64,000 nucleotides of DNA from Dactylonectria macrodidyma (GCA_020744425.1 JAGMUV010000002.1:1-64000); one strand, 5' to 3'. Shown: positions 25,633-35,760, numbered from the stretch's first letter. Numbers and translations: made by a program. Notes: generated from the sequence alone by a model not told the origin.

Positions 25633-26325
25633 ATACTTACTATACTCTCTATTAAAGGCCAATCCTTTCTTATTATTAGCAGCTTATCTAGTATTAGCAC
25701 TACTATTATTAAACTTGCTCTAACTGAAGGCCTCTATATTGCTATTACCTTATCTAACCTAAACTGCGTTTTTAATAAGGTAGTAATCCTGAAAAAGAAC
25801 TTTCTTAGTAGAAACATTACTGGCTACATAACTAATATTAGCTAAGACGATGTAGAGACCTATCTTAAGAAGCTCCTTACGGATATTACTACTGCTAACA
25901 GCACCCCGCTCAACCACGTCGTCTATACTGCTATCCGCCTGAATCTAAAACCCGTCTTAGAAGTTACTTATGACTACCTATGCGATAGTATACAGTTAGG
26001 CTATGTGACTCCCCTCCTGCTTGCTAAGCTAGTACTAGGGTTCTTAAAGAAGGACTACATATCCTCACTTACCTTCACGGGTAGGCAAGTGGGCGAGAAG
26101 CCTATCCATGGCTGCATGATTGGCTCCATATACGCGGCCGGTCTATACGACATAGTTTGCAACTTAGCGCTGGACATGGCGCCCCTGAGATCCAATCAGG
26201 TGAGTCCGGGGCTGACAGATACGGAAGTTTAGGGCCCCGAGGAGTACAGGAAGATGCACAAGGAAGCTGTTTCGAGGACGGCGCTTTTAGGGAAACCGGG
26301 GTCGGCAGAGGAGGTGGCTGAGGCG
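25633..26325 (+). pseudogene. Short-chain dehydrogenase/reductase relic, RIP-damaged at its 5' half
   Basis: SDR enzymes are NAD(P)-dependent oxidoreductases with a Rossmann fold. One frame runs from the N-terminal region to the conserved end. The degraded dinucleotide-binding region reads 'FLIISSLSSIST', where Gly codons (GGN) of the Gly-rich motif appear as Ser (AGN). Then come 'LNHVVYTA' (the NAG-like region), 'SSLTFTG', the 'YAAG' region (the catalytic Tyr-x-x-x-Lys is not intact) and 'SPGLTDTEV'. Two in-frame stops, TAA at 25,843-25,845 and TAG at 26,230-26,232, fit CAA-to-TAA and TGG-to-TAG changes. After the second stop the same frame continues with family-like 'GPEEYRKMHKEA' and 'GSAEEVAEA'; the C-terminal 30 or so residues are not recognisable. 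Mutation is dense at the 5' side and fades towards 3'. It was probably about 250 residues long. Confidence 0.8.
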
Positions 26326-26670
26326 TCCCAAGTCAGGAAAGGCATTGGGCTCTCTCCCAACGCTGAGAGAATTGCTAGCACACTCGCAGGCCCTTGGATA
26401 ATAGTCCAAAAAGTGACCGAAAGCAAACGTGGATCAAAAGTAGGAGACTTCGGTTCTTCCCCGAATCCGCGCACGCAGAAGCGGCGAGTCGTTGTCTCCA
26501 TCTCAAGTCGCAGGCGAGGGTTAGAGAGTAATTATGTTTTGATCAACTATCTGTTGTCCTGACTGTAATGACAGGAACCCCCTAACGGTCGGCCGAGCTT
26601 AAACTCCAGTGGAGAACTCCATACAACGACCGAAAGCGCCCTCTGGTGACTAGCAATCCCCGCATTGTGC

Positions 26671-28043
26671 TCAGACCACCTGCAAAATGCTATTACTGGT
26701 GATCCTGTCCAGTCCTAGGAGCTTGTTTTTATCCGCCCGAATAGTTATCTGTGAGGCAACCCCGTAAGGGGTTTTCTCAGCCAGCGTACCATCGCTGAGC
26801 AAGCAGCATGCAAGCCCAGTGACGTGAGGAGTTGCTAATGCACCTTTATTAGTGAAGTGTATATGATAATCGAGAGTGCTTACCCATGGATGTGCCGCTA
26901 ATGGTCCTTGTCGCGCTATTGCTACCTATCCAAGTTGATGTTATATCAGTTCCAGGACCGAAGACGTCCACAACTATGTTATGTAAGCTTTTGTATTTGG
27001 GTATGACTATGCGCCAATCCAGAGAACGTACGTCTGCCATAATTCGAGAAATCCGAGATCTCGTCTGTCTTGTCCATTGCAGCCACAGTGACTGCGAGGG
27101 GCTCCGATGCAGGAGATTTTGCCTCGGCGAGTCCCTTTCGGCAGAGAGTTCTGTTAGCCATAAAGGTCAGGAGAGACCAGGGAGATGTAACTTGCCATGT
27201 CGTTCCCTGCGGCGACACAAACAACAATTCCACTTCTCACGGTAGCAGCCACTGCAGCATTCAAAGCTGGGCTGATGGGGCCTCCAAGACTCATGTTCAC
27301 AGTAGCTTTCTTTCCACGGGCTCTGGCATCAGACACAATCCATTCTAGTGCTTTAATAATGTCGTCGGTTCGGGCCCCTCCTGTGATGTCGGAGAAGACT
27401 TTGATCGAGATTATCTGTACCTTCTTAGCCACACCATAAGCCCTGCTCCCAACGATGCCAGCGACATGGGTCCCATGCCCCCAGACATCACCATCACTCG
27501 CAGGGGACGTGGAAGTGACAAATTTGGGCCCCCGAGAGGCGCGGCCTTCGAATTCCACATGGCTTGCATTGATGCCTGTATCGATGATATAGGCGATTGT
27601 GTTCTGACCTGCAGCGTCGTCGCGGTACCTGTAGCGGTACGGCGCGTCCTGCTGGACCTTTCTAGACTGGGAAATGCGCTCCAGTCCCCAAGGGGCATTG
27701 GGTTGAGATATCAATTGGCAATGTCTGAAGTAACGGACTGGCTCTATGGACAAGACCTATAAAGACTTGTCAGTGGCAAAGATAGGCAGTCACTACCTAT
27801 TGAGATACGAACCCCATCCATCTTTTCGATGTCCTCCTTGGTTTGGAGATCGAACTTGCCCGAGTAGCCGCGAAACTCGTCCAGGTCGAATTCATAGTGA
27901 GCTTCGCAAGAAAGAGACTTATCCGGGTCGCGGGTCATGGCTTGAATAGATTCCAAGTGAGCAGCCATTCCGTCGGCCGATAAGTGCGGCTTCAGGAACA
28001 CAATCCAAGATCCAGGGACGACATCATCGGTAATAGTGGCCAT
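26671..28043 (-). CDS. Proteinase K-like subtilisin (S8A), five exons, one frame break
   Basis: Proposed exons are 28,043-27,813, 27,756-27,192, 27,150-27,032, 26,973-26,884 and 26,834-26,671, giving about 389 residues. Residues 1-85 resemble an I9 inhibitor prodomain. The catalytic triad is present: Asp in 'YIIDTGI' (about 136), His in 'WGHGTHVAG' (about 171), Ser in 'SGTSMATPHVTG' (joined across the last intron, about 333), with the oxyanion Asn in 'AAGND'. Introns are short with good signals: 27,757-27,812 has a CTGAC branch point, 26,974-27,031 starts GTACGT, and 26,835-26,883 restores the SGTSMATPH motif. The intron at 27,151-27,191 has a good branch point but leaves the frame one base short, so the gene is either a recent pseudogene or has a sequence error or unusual splice there. 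No secretion signal is evident, unlike typical secreted proteinase K homologues. Confidence 0.75.
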
Positions 28044-28177
28044 ATTATGTGACCGAAGCTGAGGATGCAAAGTTGCGAATTTATGTTTTAGTCAAATGTA
28101 AGATTAAGGATCCGGGTTTGCTGTTGAGCTATTTGATGAAGTAAATGCAATAGATTTGCGCAGGGAGCCGATCTAGC

Positions 28178-28185
28178 TATATATA
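28178..28185 (-). promoter_or_regulatory. Candidate TATA box of the proteinase K-like gene
   Basis: TATATATA in otherwise balanced sequence, about 135 bp upstream of the proposed ATG on the minus strand. The distance allows a 5' leader of about 100 nt. No other core element was recognised. Confidence 0.4.
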
Positions 28186-28604
28186 GGGCAATGCCGGGCT
28201 CAACGTGAGCCTATATGCTCCTTGAGACGGTTGCCACGACACGGTACACTCCGTAGCTTCCAACCAATCGCCCCGTAGCCTCCTGCGTATGTGGATTGAA
28301 ACGCGAATGCGCAAGGTTCAATGACTAGAAGCTGCCAGCTAACAGCGGCTATGCCTATTTGAATGCGGCTCGCAAAGCAGTCTCTGCAGCAAGAAAACGC
28401 TGACGACACGTTCATGCAGTATCTGAGCTGCTAATGAACGACTCTCGGCTAGAATGTTCCATTAGCTCGTATCGACACTGACAGTTTGGACCTAATTTTA
28501 AAGGACGAAAAGGTTGATTTGAAAATTTGTTATTGTGGCTTGCAATACGAAATATAACCATTTCCATCCCTGGACGGCAAACTCCGCCGACTTATCTGTG
28601 CATG

Positions 28605-28935
28605 CATTGGTTCGACATCGGCCGCGATAACATTTCGCTCACGTATATGCCGGGGATAGGAAGAGCCAACGGGATAGCAGTCGCCGCTAATTGTCAGCGT
28701 CAAGCTTGCCCTCATAGTAGGCATCAGCGGCGCTATTCCCTTCGGTTCCAACGGCAAGGAGATCATTCTCGGTGATGTCATCATTAGCAATGGCGTCATC
28801 CAGTATCATCTTGGACGGCAGTTGTTTGTGGTTTTCTTGTGCATACATGCTTCTAGACTCTTTTGGGAAGCCAAATGCTGGGATTCGAGCGGTGCTGGCG
28901 CAATTGAAAGGGTTTCGTGGCCGTAAGGTGCTAAG
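28605..28935 (+). pseudogene. PNP_UDP (nucleoside phosphorylase-like) domain relic
   Basis: Three segments in different frames read as consecutive parts of the PNP_UDP-type domain of fungal NLR-like proteins. The first (28,611 onward) is 'FDIGRDNISLTYMPGIG'. The second (28,705 onward) is 'LALIVGISGAIPFGSNGK' followed by 'EIILGDVIISNGVIQY'. The third (28,856 onward) is 'DSFGKPNAGIRAVLAQLK' and 'GFRGRKVL'. The segments are separated by small deletions that shift frame near 28,700 and 28,835. The N-terminal part of the domain and everything downstream are missing. In fungi this domain often forms the N-terminus of NACHT or NB-ARC proteins or stands beside ankyrin or WD40 repeats. RIP marks are weak, so decay was mostly by indels. 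Confidence 0.8.
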
Positions 28936-29417
28936 CAGCTGCGGACTCACTTACCGGCTACGGCCAACCGATACACCCACGGGTTAGAATAGAATAGGAT
29001 AATATAGGAAGCTGAGAATAGATGGCGGGAAAGATACTGAACTCACGGGTAACTAAGAAACGGTAGGGGAAGATAAGACTGGCATATTACGTTGAATGGA
29101 AATACTACACTCCTTCATAGCGGCCTCAATGGGACCTAGTACCCGGCAGTATGGCATTGCTCTATAACTTCTATAGCCAGAACCCAGACCGGCCATTACT
29201 AACTGGATTGCGGCGCCGCAGAAGCTCCGAGCTGTGTAGGAGGGGGGATATTGACATTATTTACTGACCGTCAATGTAGCACTCAAAAAATCTTCGGTCT
29301 AGAATCTCCCGTGCGCCACTTGTTGATACGTTTTAACGCGGCGCCACTCGGATCACCTGCAAGCTAACGGCGGGACGGGCCAAAGCGGAGGAGGAATTAA
29401 AGTTATATGCCGACATA

Positions 29418-29480
29418 AGATAAAGGTTCGATAGTTCGCGTTGAGGCTGAGACAAATATAAGCCATGGTAAATATAATTG
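29418..29480 (-). repeat. Single copy of the island repeat R (fragment)
   Basis: It shares AAGGTTCGATAGTT and TTGAGGCTGAGACAAATATA with the right arm of the inverted repeat at 34,343-34,530, in the same orientation. Similarity continues to ATGG-AAATAT-ATTG and then stops. Confidence 0.7.
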
Positions 29481-30024
29481 TCACTCCCCTGCAACTTGCG
29501 TGTGATAAAAAGGCTGCCCACGGAGACAGCCGTCTCCACAAGCATGACTTGGTCCATCTACTAGCAGCAGATCCGGGCTATGTGACGCTGATTCTCTCCA
29601 GGGATCCAGACAATGGAATAGCACGATTATTATAGGAAAGTGTGCCTGATCATGATATTGACACAATCTGCCCTCAATCGGGACATATATATTTATATAT
29701 TGTTATACTATTATTAAAATAATAACGTTTATGATAGTTAGTAGACGTTTGCCCTTTAGAATTGAGCGACTTAAATATTGGGTAAGTGGGGCTTCTTGGA
29801 GAACCTAGATGACGAGTATATTTTTACTGCGTGGAGCCGGTTGCAGTGAATCCTGTGAATAAAGTTCAGTTAATTTCCGGGGTAGGCGCTTGCTTCGGAA
29901 AGTGCCGTTGTCAAGCTGTATGAGTGACAGCTTGCCGACCAAATCGTGCATGTGGAAAGTTCCGTGCACCCCGGCAAGCAAGGGGGACATTGAGCCTCAC
30001 ATTAGCCACTCAGAGCTGGAAGAT

Positions 30025-30160
30025 TGAGTTATTCAAGACCTCAATCGAGTTCAATTTGATGCTATTTGCAGATTGAATTGCGTTGAGCCGGTCGGCTGCC
30101 AAATTGAGTGGAATTGAAGCCTCAATTCCTCAATTCAAGCTGAATTGAACTGCGATTTGA
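30025..30160. repeat. AATTGA/TCAATT-rich stretch
   Basis: The hexamer TCAATT or its complement AATTGA occurs many times in 135 bp, in both orientations, so several small foldbacks are possible (for example around CTCAATTCAAGCTGAATTG). It is of simple-sequence origin; no function is suggested. Confidence 0.5.
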
Positions 30161-30697
30161 AGTGTGGCCTGCGCTGAAGTCGTTAGACGTAGCTCAGGAA
30201 CTCTCATCCCGTCGATTACTTCCATCTCTGCGAACGTGCGTGACGAAGAGACAGCACGGCAACTTCTGAGAGCAGCAAGACTCGTGTCCCCTCGGTGTTC
30301 TTTCGCGGTATCCTCGAGCTTCCGGTTTATGCTTCGAAGCTTCATTGGCGTCGACACAAGGCCGCTCGGCCCCACCAAGGTCTCGACGCCTGCCGGAATA
30401 GTCATGATGAAAGCTAGCCCACTACCTCACAACACTTCCAATTCAGAAAATAATAAAGATTTCAAGATAGATCCTCGCGACAATTGGGTGTATTGAGAAT
30501 GGTTTTGCAACAGTGACCCCTATAGGCTGCCATATATGAGGTTAGTCCTCCCGGGTGGAATAAATTTTATTCATTCATACACAGTCCGTTTCAATGTTCG
30601 CACCGCCTTTCAGCCACACTTGGTCAAAAGTGGACTAGCGGGGAATCTTTTGCAACTGAAAAAGCGGAACCCAGTTTCGGTTTTCACAGCAATGCAT

Positions 30698-30785
30698 GAC
30701 ACAGTTTGGGCTTAAGGAAATAAGGACACAGGATAGGCAAGGCAGGACACAGTATTGGCTTAAGGAGACCAGGACACAATTTGGT
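30698..30785 (+). repeat. Imperfect tandem repeat based on GACACAG
   Basis: Four units of about 20-27 bp start with GACACAG or GACACAA at about 30,698, 30,725, 30,745 and 30,773. Units 1 and 3 also share TTGGGCTTAAGGA or TTGGCTTAAGGA. Confidence 0.65.
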
Positions 30786-30811
30786 CAATGCACATGTACA
30801 TTAGTAATCAG

Positions 30812-30838
30812 CGCCCTTTCGGCTTAAGCCGCCGGGCG
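30812..30838. repeat. GC-rich hairpin
   Basis: CGGCTTAAGCCG (30,820-30,831) is a perfect palindrome bracketed by CGCCC and GGGCG, so a longer imperfect stem can form. It could be a terminator-like structure or a repeat end; there is no adjacent gene to link it to. Confidence 0.4.
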
Positions 30839-31198
30839 TTAATAAATTGTATTATATTGTATTGTACATATTGTATAGGGAGTCCGTCTCAGGATGCGCA
30901 TCTAGGTTCGGGTTTTGGCCAAGCGGTGCTAATAAGAAACGCAGCGCACTTCCGGACGGGAAATGATGGTAGAGAGTTAAAGGTTGTGATTGCCCCAGAA
31001 GTGGAAAATGCGGCGTACTTCGACTTTACATTCCTGACATTTCGTCCACAAATTGCTAATAGGCTGCAAAAGCTGAAATTGACTTATGTTTTGTTAGTAA
31101 AATTTTAAGTATATAAGGCTTTACAGGAGCTCCTAGACCACTAGATCAAGGTTAGTTTCTTCAAATAGAGCTGTACATGTAGATTTCGGTATATCAAT

Positions 31199-31705
31199 CT
31201 AACTGAACCTAGATACACCCTGAGGCTTTACTGTAAAAAGCCCTTTCTCAAATATTCCCACTTGTACTTTTTCACCATTGCGCATCCATTCAAGGTCTTT
31301 TTGACTAATTGGGGGTCCGGGGTATAGAAGATCAGCAATATTCAGTGTGAACTTTCCGAAGTCTACTTCAGAGGCCGATGTACCACGCTTTTGCACATGA
31401 AGAGATGCTGTTAATATATCCAGAAAGACAGGGTCGTCTAATCTTTTTTCTGTCTTCACCAAGAACAAGTAGATGTATGGCTTTTCCCCGCCTCGGCAAA
31501 TGAGAGCAGGTGTCGACCCTGTAGATTGTATTTTATGAATCCAGTCGTAGTTTTTGAAAACTGAGTCCCATCGCTTCATATGGTCTACTTGATCTTGACT
31601 GACTGCTTTGTAACCATAACGATGTGTCAATAGAAAACTGAAAAGATCTCTTAGTCCAAGTCTGCCTGCTATAGTATGCCAGATCTCAGATGGGAGAAAT
31701 GTCAT
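31199..31705 (-). CDS. F-box-like protein, 168 residues
   Basis: F-box proteins recruit substrates to SCF ubiquitin ligases through Skp1. The N-terminus reads 'LPSEIWHTIAGRLGLRDL', then 'FSFLLTHR', which fits the F-box pattern (LPxEI...I...L...DL...) at residues 4-30. The rest (about 40-168) is soluble and mixed charged, without a recognised substrate-binding repeat. The frame is open from the ATG at 31,705 to the stop with no intron needed and no RIP signs. At 168 residues it is short for an F-box protein, so it may be truncated. A WD40 relic ends 21 bp upstream on the same strand; WD40 repeats are common substrate-binding partners of F-boxes but usually lie C-terminal to them, so this is not a simple split gene. 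Confidence 0.6.
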   Translation of the reverse strand: MTFLPSEIWHTIAGRLGLRDLFSFLLTHRYGYKAVSQDQVDHMKRWDSVFKNYDWIHKIQSTGSTPALICRGGEKPYIYLFLVKTEKRLDDPVFLDILTASLHVQKRGTSASEVDFGKFTLNIADLLYPGPPISQKDLEWMRNGEKVQVGIFEKGLFTVKPQGVSRFS

Positions 31706-31726
31706 AGCAACTGTTTAATTTAGGTA

Positions 31727-31899
31727 TCTACCGCTGTCCATCCGCGGAGAAGACGACCGAGTTGGCGTCGTTATCGTGGCCGTCGAGTGTCTGTAGGCAC
31801 GCGCCCGAACTGGCATTCCAGATCTTGATGGTCTGATCGAATAACCCTGATATGAGCCGCTGGCCATCCGCTGAGAAGACTGCAATAGCAGTATTTGCG
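31727..31899 (-). pseudogene. WD40-repeat relic
   Basis: The minus strand reads 'AVFSADGQRLISGLFDQT', 'IKIWNASSGACLQTLDGH' and then 'SVVFSADGQR' before a stop. That is one complete and two partial WD40 blades (S-x-D-G-x-R-L-x-S-G, D-x-T-I-K-I-W, GH). The near-identical repeats with 'FSADGQR' are typical of the C-terminal WD40 arrays of fungal NLR-like (NWD/HNWD-type) proteins. The upstream part is interrupted by a stop at 31,903-31,905 and the rest of the array is missing. Only this fragment is present. Confidence 0.8.
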
Positions 31900-33390
31900 C
31901 AATCAGGTCACCACCGAGCCGACAGGGAGGTCGTATATGTGAACAGGGTCCGAGTTACCACACCGAGTGGTAGGATTGCAGGCGTTGCAATCAGCATAAC
32001 CCGCTTTGTGGGCAAGCTGAACTAGGGGGGCCTCGTGACTTCGCGTAAGCTCAACCCCCGGTTCGTCCCTCACGGAGGGGTCACTGATCAGACAAAAAGT
32101 CGTTGACTCGACAAAGGACACACCCCGGCAGCACGCGATCTTATTGGCTCAACACCATGACATAGCACCAAAACCTCAGCCAACATTCATTCATGACTCG
32201 TACGGGTGGTACATCAGCACTAACACCTGAAGACCATGTTAGACATTTGCTGGACCGATTCAATGGCGATACCATCATTGAGATTTGGAATTGATGTTGA
32301 CTCGAAACGAACCGCACATGATCAAAGACCAGAGTGTAACCTACCGGTAGTCGTTGGTCTACCGTCCACCCGTGTGTTTTGACTTTTGGCAAACTCGTAT
32401 AGTTTAGGCCCCCGAGGCCCCAAGCGCTGACGCTCTGCAGCCACTTCACTTCTCGAGGGCTTCCCTAGGCACATAATTGGCCAGAGTGGCGTCCTGAGCA
32501 TAAGGCTTTTGGTTCATGTCCTCATGACGTAAGATAAACAGCTCAACTTGTATGTGAGGTTAGCAAATCCTGAGAATGGAAAGCCTCCACCCCCACCTAT
32601 TTTCTATGATGATAGAAGTCCTGTAAAATTCCCGATCTACAAAGAGCTACATCACACTGCCCACACCGATACTGCGATTTCCGTACGATTCGGGTTACTC
32701 CACGTACCTCGGTCTTGACTGGGAGGGTGTGGGGCACAGCATCGAGGTGTTGCCTTACCACACTCTAAGGGATAGTCTGAGGCGTCCGCTCTTGTAGCCC
32801 CTTATAGTATAGCATACTTCTCTGCTAAACTCCCAAAACCCTTTCTCCCATGTGATATGTACACAGACAGCCGTCTTTGGCCGTCACCAGGGCGTCAGCA
32901 AGTAACCGGGCAGCAGAACAGCTAATAGCAGGTCGCTCACTGCATACACGAGCTTCGGCAAACTCCGGCGCAACACAAGGTGGTACTTGTCAGCACTAAA
33001 CCCACACTTGGTGAACCCGAAGTTGCAGGAGCGCCGGCGGAAACTCGACGTCATATGAAGCCAAGAGTGAGAAAATGTCTCTACAAACGAATGATGGAGA
33101 AGTTGTAAGGGCGCAGCCCTGATTTCGAACATAGCTGCATACGTGATGCAGCCAAAACTAACATCGCCTATTTGGGTTCTGATCACGGTCGGCTAGAGAT
33201 CCTGGCCGTTCTGTTAGGTGTAGTTAAAGCTCCTGAGGCATTTATTATTCAGCTATAGACATGTTCTTCTTAGTTCTGTTTACTCTTGCCTGGCCGGCTC
33301 GCTGATCAAGAAGCATGTGAACAAGAATTGGGAAACATAAGCAACGCATCAATACTATCAAAATCTTTCAGCTTACACAGAGACTTGCTA
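31900..33390. other. Island sequence without a supported gene
   Basis: Only short frames are present. A 72-codon minus-strand frame (31,903-32,121) and a 100-codon minus-strand frame (32,884-33,186) have no recognisable domain. Two short plus-strand stretches (32,193-32,293, containing 'DHVRHLLDRFNGDTIIEIWN', and 32,574-32,720) look protein-like but are too short to call. They could be exon relics. Confidence 0.4.
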
Positions 33391-33394
33391 TAGT

Positions 33395-33590
33395 GCAGTG
33401 AACCTATCCGGATGGTATAGACCTTTGTAGCTTCAGGACTTTCCAACATGTGATGCGATTGCAGTAGTGAACTGCGGGAGAATCCCGAACAAGATAAACC
33501 TATAAGGCCAATACCTAATCATATTTACCATAACTTAATTTATCTCGATTGCAATCATTAACCCCTGAAACTTAAAGCCTCGTCTATTCG
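33395..33590 (+). repeat. Island repeat R, diverged copy
   Basis: It is collinear with 33,985-34,165: both contain ATAGACCTTTG, then TTCCAACATG, then AAGGCCAATA-CTAATCATA, then the AT-richer end. Divergence includes indels and transversions, so the copies are old and did not arise by RIP alone. Confidence 0.65.
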
Positions 33591-33977
33591 TCAATCATTA
33601 CCTATTTAATTTAAAGCTAAGCTTTAGCTCTTAGCAAGTATGTGTTAGTTCTTTATTGAGGACTGGTAAGATGGCTGATAATGTACTCGTAATTCTGCCC
33701 GGCGTTTTCCGCATAGCGTTATAAGTGAGAGACAAGAGAATGTTCGTATTGAGCTAAGGTGTCGTAGACATGCGCTCATCGATTGTGGCAGCCTCGGGCA
33801 ACGGATGCGCCATTTCGTAGGAGCAAGCCACGGCGCTCATTCATATTTCTTTCCCGTTCCGAGTCAATTGGGCATTAGTAGGCACCCCGTGATTCCCGTA
33901 AAGGCAGCGAGATCTGGCGAGGACCTTCCGCCGGTCCACAACCATTGCGAGTCCACAACCACTACGCACATCAAAAC

Positions 33978-34530
33978 TCTCTCAATAGCGACTCAGGATC
34001 AAGCCATAGACCTTTGCACTGACTTCGGAACTTCCAACATGAGACGCATCAGAGCGCGCTACGGAGAAACCAGAATAAGACAGACGTGCAAGGCCAATAT
34101 CCAATCATAGTTACTGTCACTTATATTTGTCTTAGCCTCAACGCTAACTATTGAACCTTAATCTTCAGCCAGGCCCCTGGCCAAGCCCTGGACAGCAGGT
34201 TGCTTGGGGTTTCACATGCTCTGTCTCCGACAGAGCGGAATCGTCTGGTAACTTTGGGGGGAGCGGGAGCATCATAGGGCTGCCAAGTGGGGATTCCCAG
34301 CCGGGTGTCGGCCCACGGCAGATCTTTCTAGCCTGCCAGCATGAGATTAAGGTTCGATAGTTAGCGTTGAGGCTGAGACAAATATAAGTGATGGGAAATA
34401 TGATTGGATGTTGGCCTTACAGGTCTGTCTTGTTCTGGATTCTCGTAGCTCGCTCTGTTGCATCTCTCTGTCGGAAAGTCCCGAAGCCAGTGCAAAGGTC
34501 CATGGCTAGATCCCGAGTCACTATGTTACT
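33978..34530. repeat. Long inverted repeat with about 190-bp arms and a 177-bp GC-rich centre
   Basis: The left arm (about 33,978-34,165) is the reverse complement of the right arm (34,343-34,530). Shared words include GATTAAGGTTC, TAGTTAGCGTTGAGGCT, GACAAATATAAGTGA, GATTGGAT-TTGGCCTT and CAGTGCAAAGGTC. The inner 48 bp are nearly identical and the outer parts less so. The centre (34,166-34,342) has no reading frame of note. It resembles a foldback transposon or a pair of head-to-head repeats. No target duplication was found. Confidence 0.75.
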
Positions 34531-35560
34531 CCGTCAGGGATATTGTTCCCTGCGGAGCCTCGACCGCACGGATCCCTCTTCGCACGTCAGACAGAATGAC
34601 ACCAGAATGACCTCAAGTCACAGAAGCTTAGTCCCTGTGTCGTATCAACTTTCAATACACTTTCACCAGTTGCTCAAATTGCACAACACTCGTCAAGTCG
34701 TATTTGGCCCTTCACTCTTTCCGTCCCTTGCAGCCAAAACACAATGCGCCTTATCGCCTTTTGGGAGTGGCCCGAACCTTAAATTTCCTGCCGAAAGGCT
34801 GAAAGGATGCCTGTGGCAGGGGGGATCAGCCCCTGGTGCTCTACGAGGCCGGGCCCACAGCTGTGAACGTTTCTTTGTCTTCACCCCGCCCCGCCCTGTT
34901 GATCATACGGTCGAAGTATATTAATAATAGACAACATTGGTTATCTGGAACCAGTCTCCGGGGAGATGTCTGCGGAGAAGAATTGTGGCTAAGTATATTC
35001 TTTACTTTGATTGGTCAGGAGAGTCTGCCTTCAACAGGCAGGACCATTAGTTTGGAGGCCTACAGGTTCAACACCACAGGTAGTTAGTTATTTTCAGCGA
35101 GACCCAAGAGGATTTTTTCCTCAAGCATCAATTTCATGGGTTTTCTGGCCCGAGTTTGTAGCACCCTTTTGTGAATCTTGTGTTCGAAGTCCTGACTCTA
35201 CGGCTTACCTAAGTCTGATTGTCCATTTGCTTTGCATATTGCACTTTCACGACAAAAGGGTGAGCGGATGTGAGGAAAAGTGAAGGAATATGTGACACAA
35301 CAGGCTGCACTGAGAAGGCCGGATTCGGTTCTGGTAGGCACTTTGGGCCGAAAATTTTCAGCCCTGAAATACCGTATTCCGATCGTTGTTTCCTCTGAAA
35401 GCAGTATTTATAGTATTATAGGTAGCCTCAGGCTGGTACATCGTGTGAAGCAGTTAGCTTTCCAATATCAGTGACAGCATGTGATTGCTGTTAGGGGTGG
35501 TTGGGGAGACGCATCAGGACATCGAAGGTTTGAAGGAAGCTACCAAGCGGCAGACCGGAC
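34531..35560. other. Island sequence without a supported gene
   Basis: Open frames of 178, 83 and 90 codons overlap on the plus strand, but the 178-codon one begins inside the repeat arm and its translation has the composition of non-coding GC-rich sequence. No domain or splice structure was recognised. Confidence 0.4.
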
Positions 35561-35573
35561 ATCTGGGCCAAAC

Positions 35574-35760
35574 TGAGCAACGCACGGCCACATGTAAGTA
35601 CAAGTCCAAATGGCAGATTTAAGTTTAACCTTATTTGCTTTCTCGACTGTTGGGAGAAGAAAGGAGGGGAAAGGCTGAGCGACGCATGGCCACATGCAAA
35701 CCGAAAATTGCCTTACCGTGCTTTCTCTTGGTTGGTGGGAGAAGTAGGGGAAGAAGGTTT
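35574..35760 (+). repeat. Imperfect tandem duplication upstream of the subtilase gene
   Basis: CGCACGGCCACATG (35,581) recurs as CGCATGGCCACATG (35,683), each preceded by CTGAGC and followed 40-60 bp later by GCTTTCTC...TTGG-GGGAGAAG (35,637 and 35,720). The spacing differs, so the units have diverged by indels. Confidence 0.65.

Larger units (their letters stand above)
28950..31198. other. Island sequence without a supported gene
   Basis: Balanced base composition but no convincing coding frame. It contains a single arm of a dispersed repeat (29,418-29,480), an AATTGA-rich stretch (30,025-30,160), GGACACAG tandem repeats (30,698-30,785) and a hairpin (30,812-30,838). A 91-codon minus-strand frame at 30,130-30,405 has ordinary codon use but no recognisable domain and is opposed by a 110-codon plus-strand frame, so I do not call it. 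Confidence 0.5.

Noticed and set aside
28687..28950. 87-codon minus-strand frame
   Set aside because: It is antisense to the PNP_UDP relic, which is strongly supported on the plus strand.
30130..30405. 91-codon minus-strand frame opposite a 110-codon plus-strand frame
   Set aside because: Codon use is plausible but no family, splice signals or promoter support either strand.
34118..34390. A 273-bp MITE with 48-bp terminal repeats
   Set aside because: The inverted similarity continues about 140 bp further out on both sides, so the structure is a longer inverted repeat and not a 273-bp element.
34388..34924. 178-codon open frame on the plus strand
   Set aside because: It starts inside the arm of the inverted repeat, has no domain, and other frames are equally open in this GC-rich stretch.
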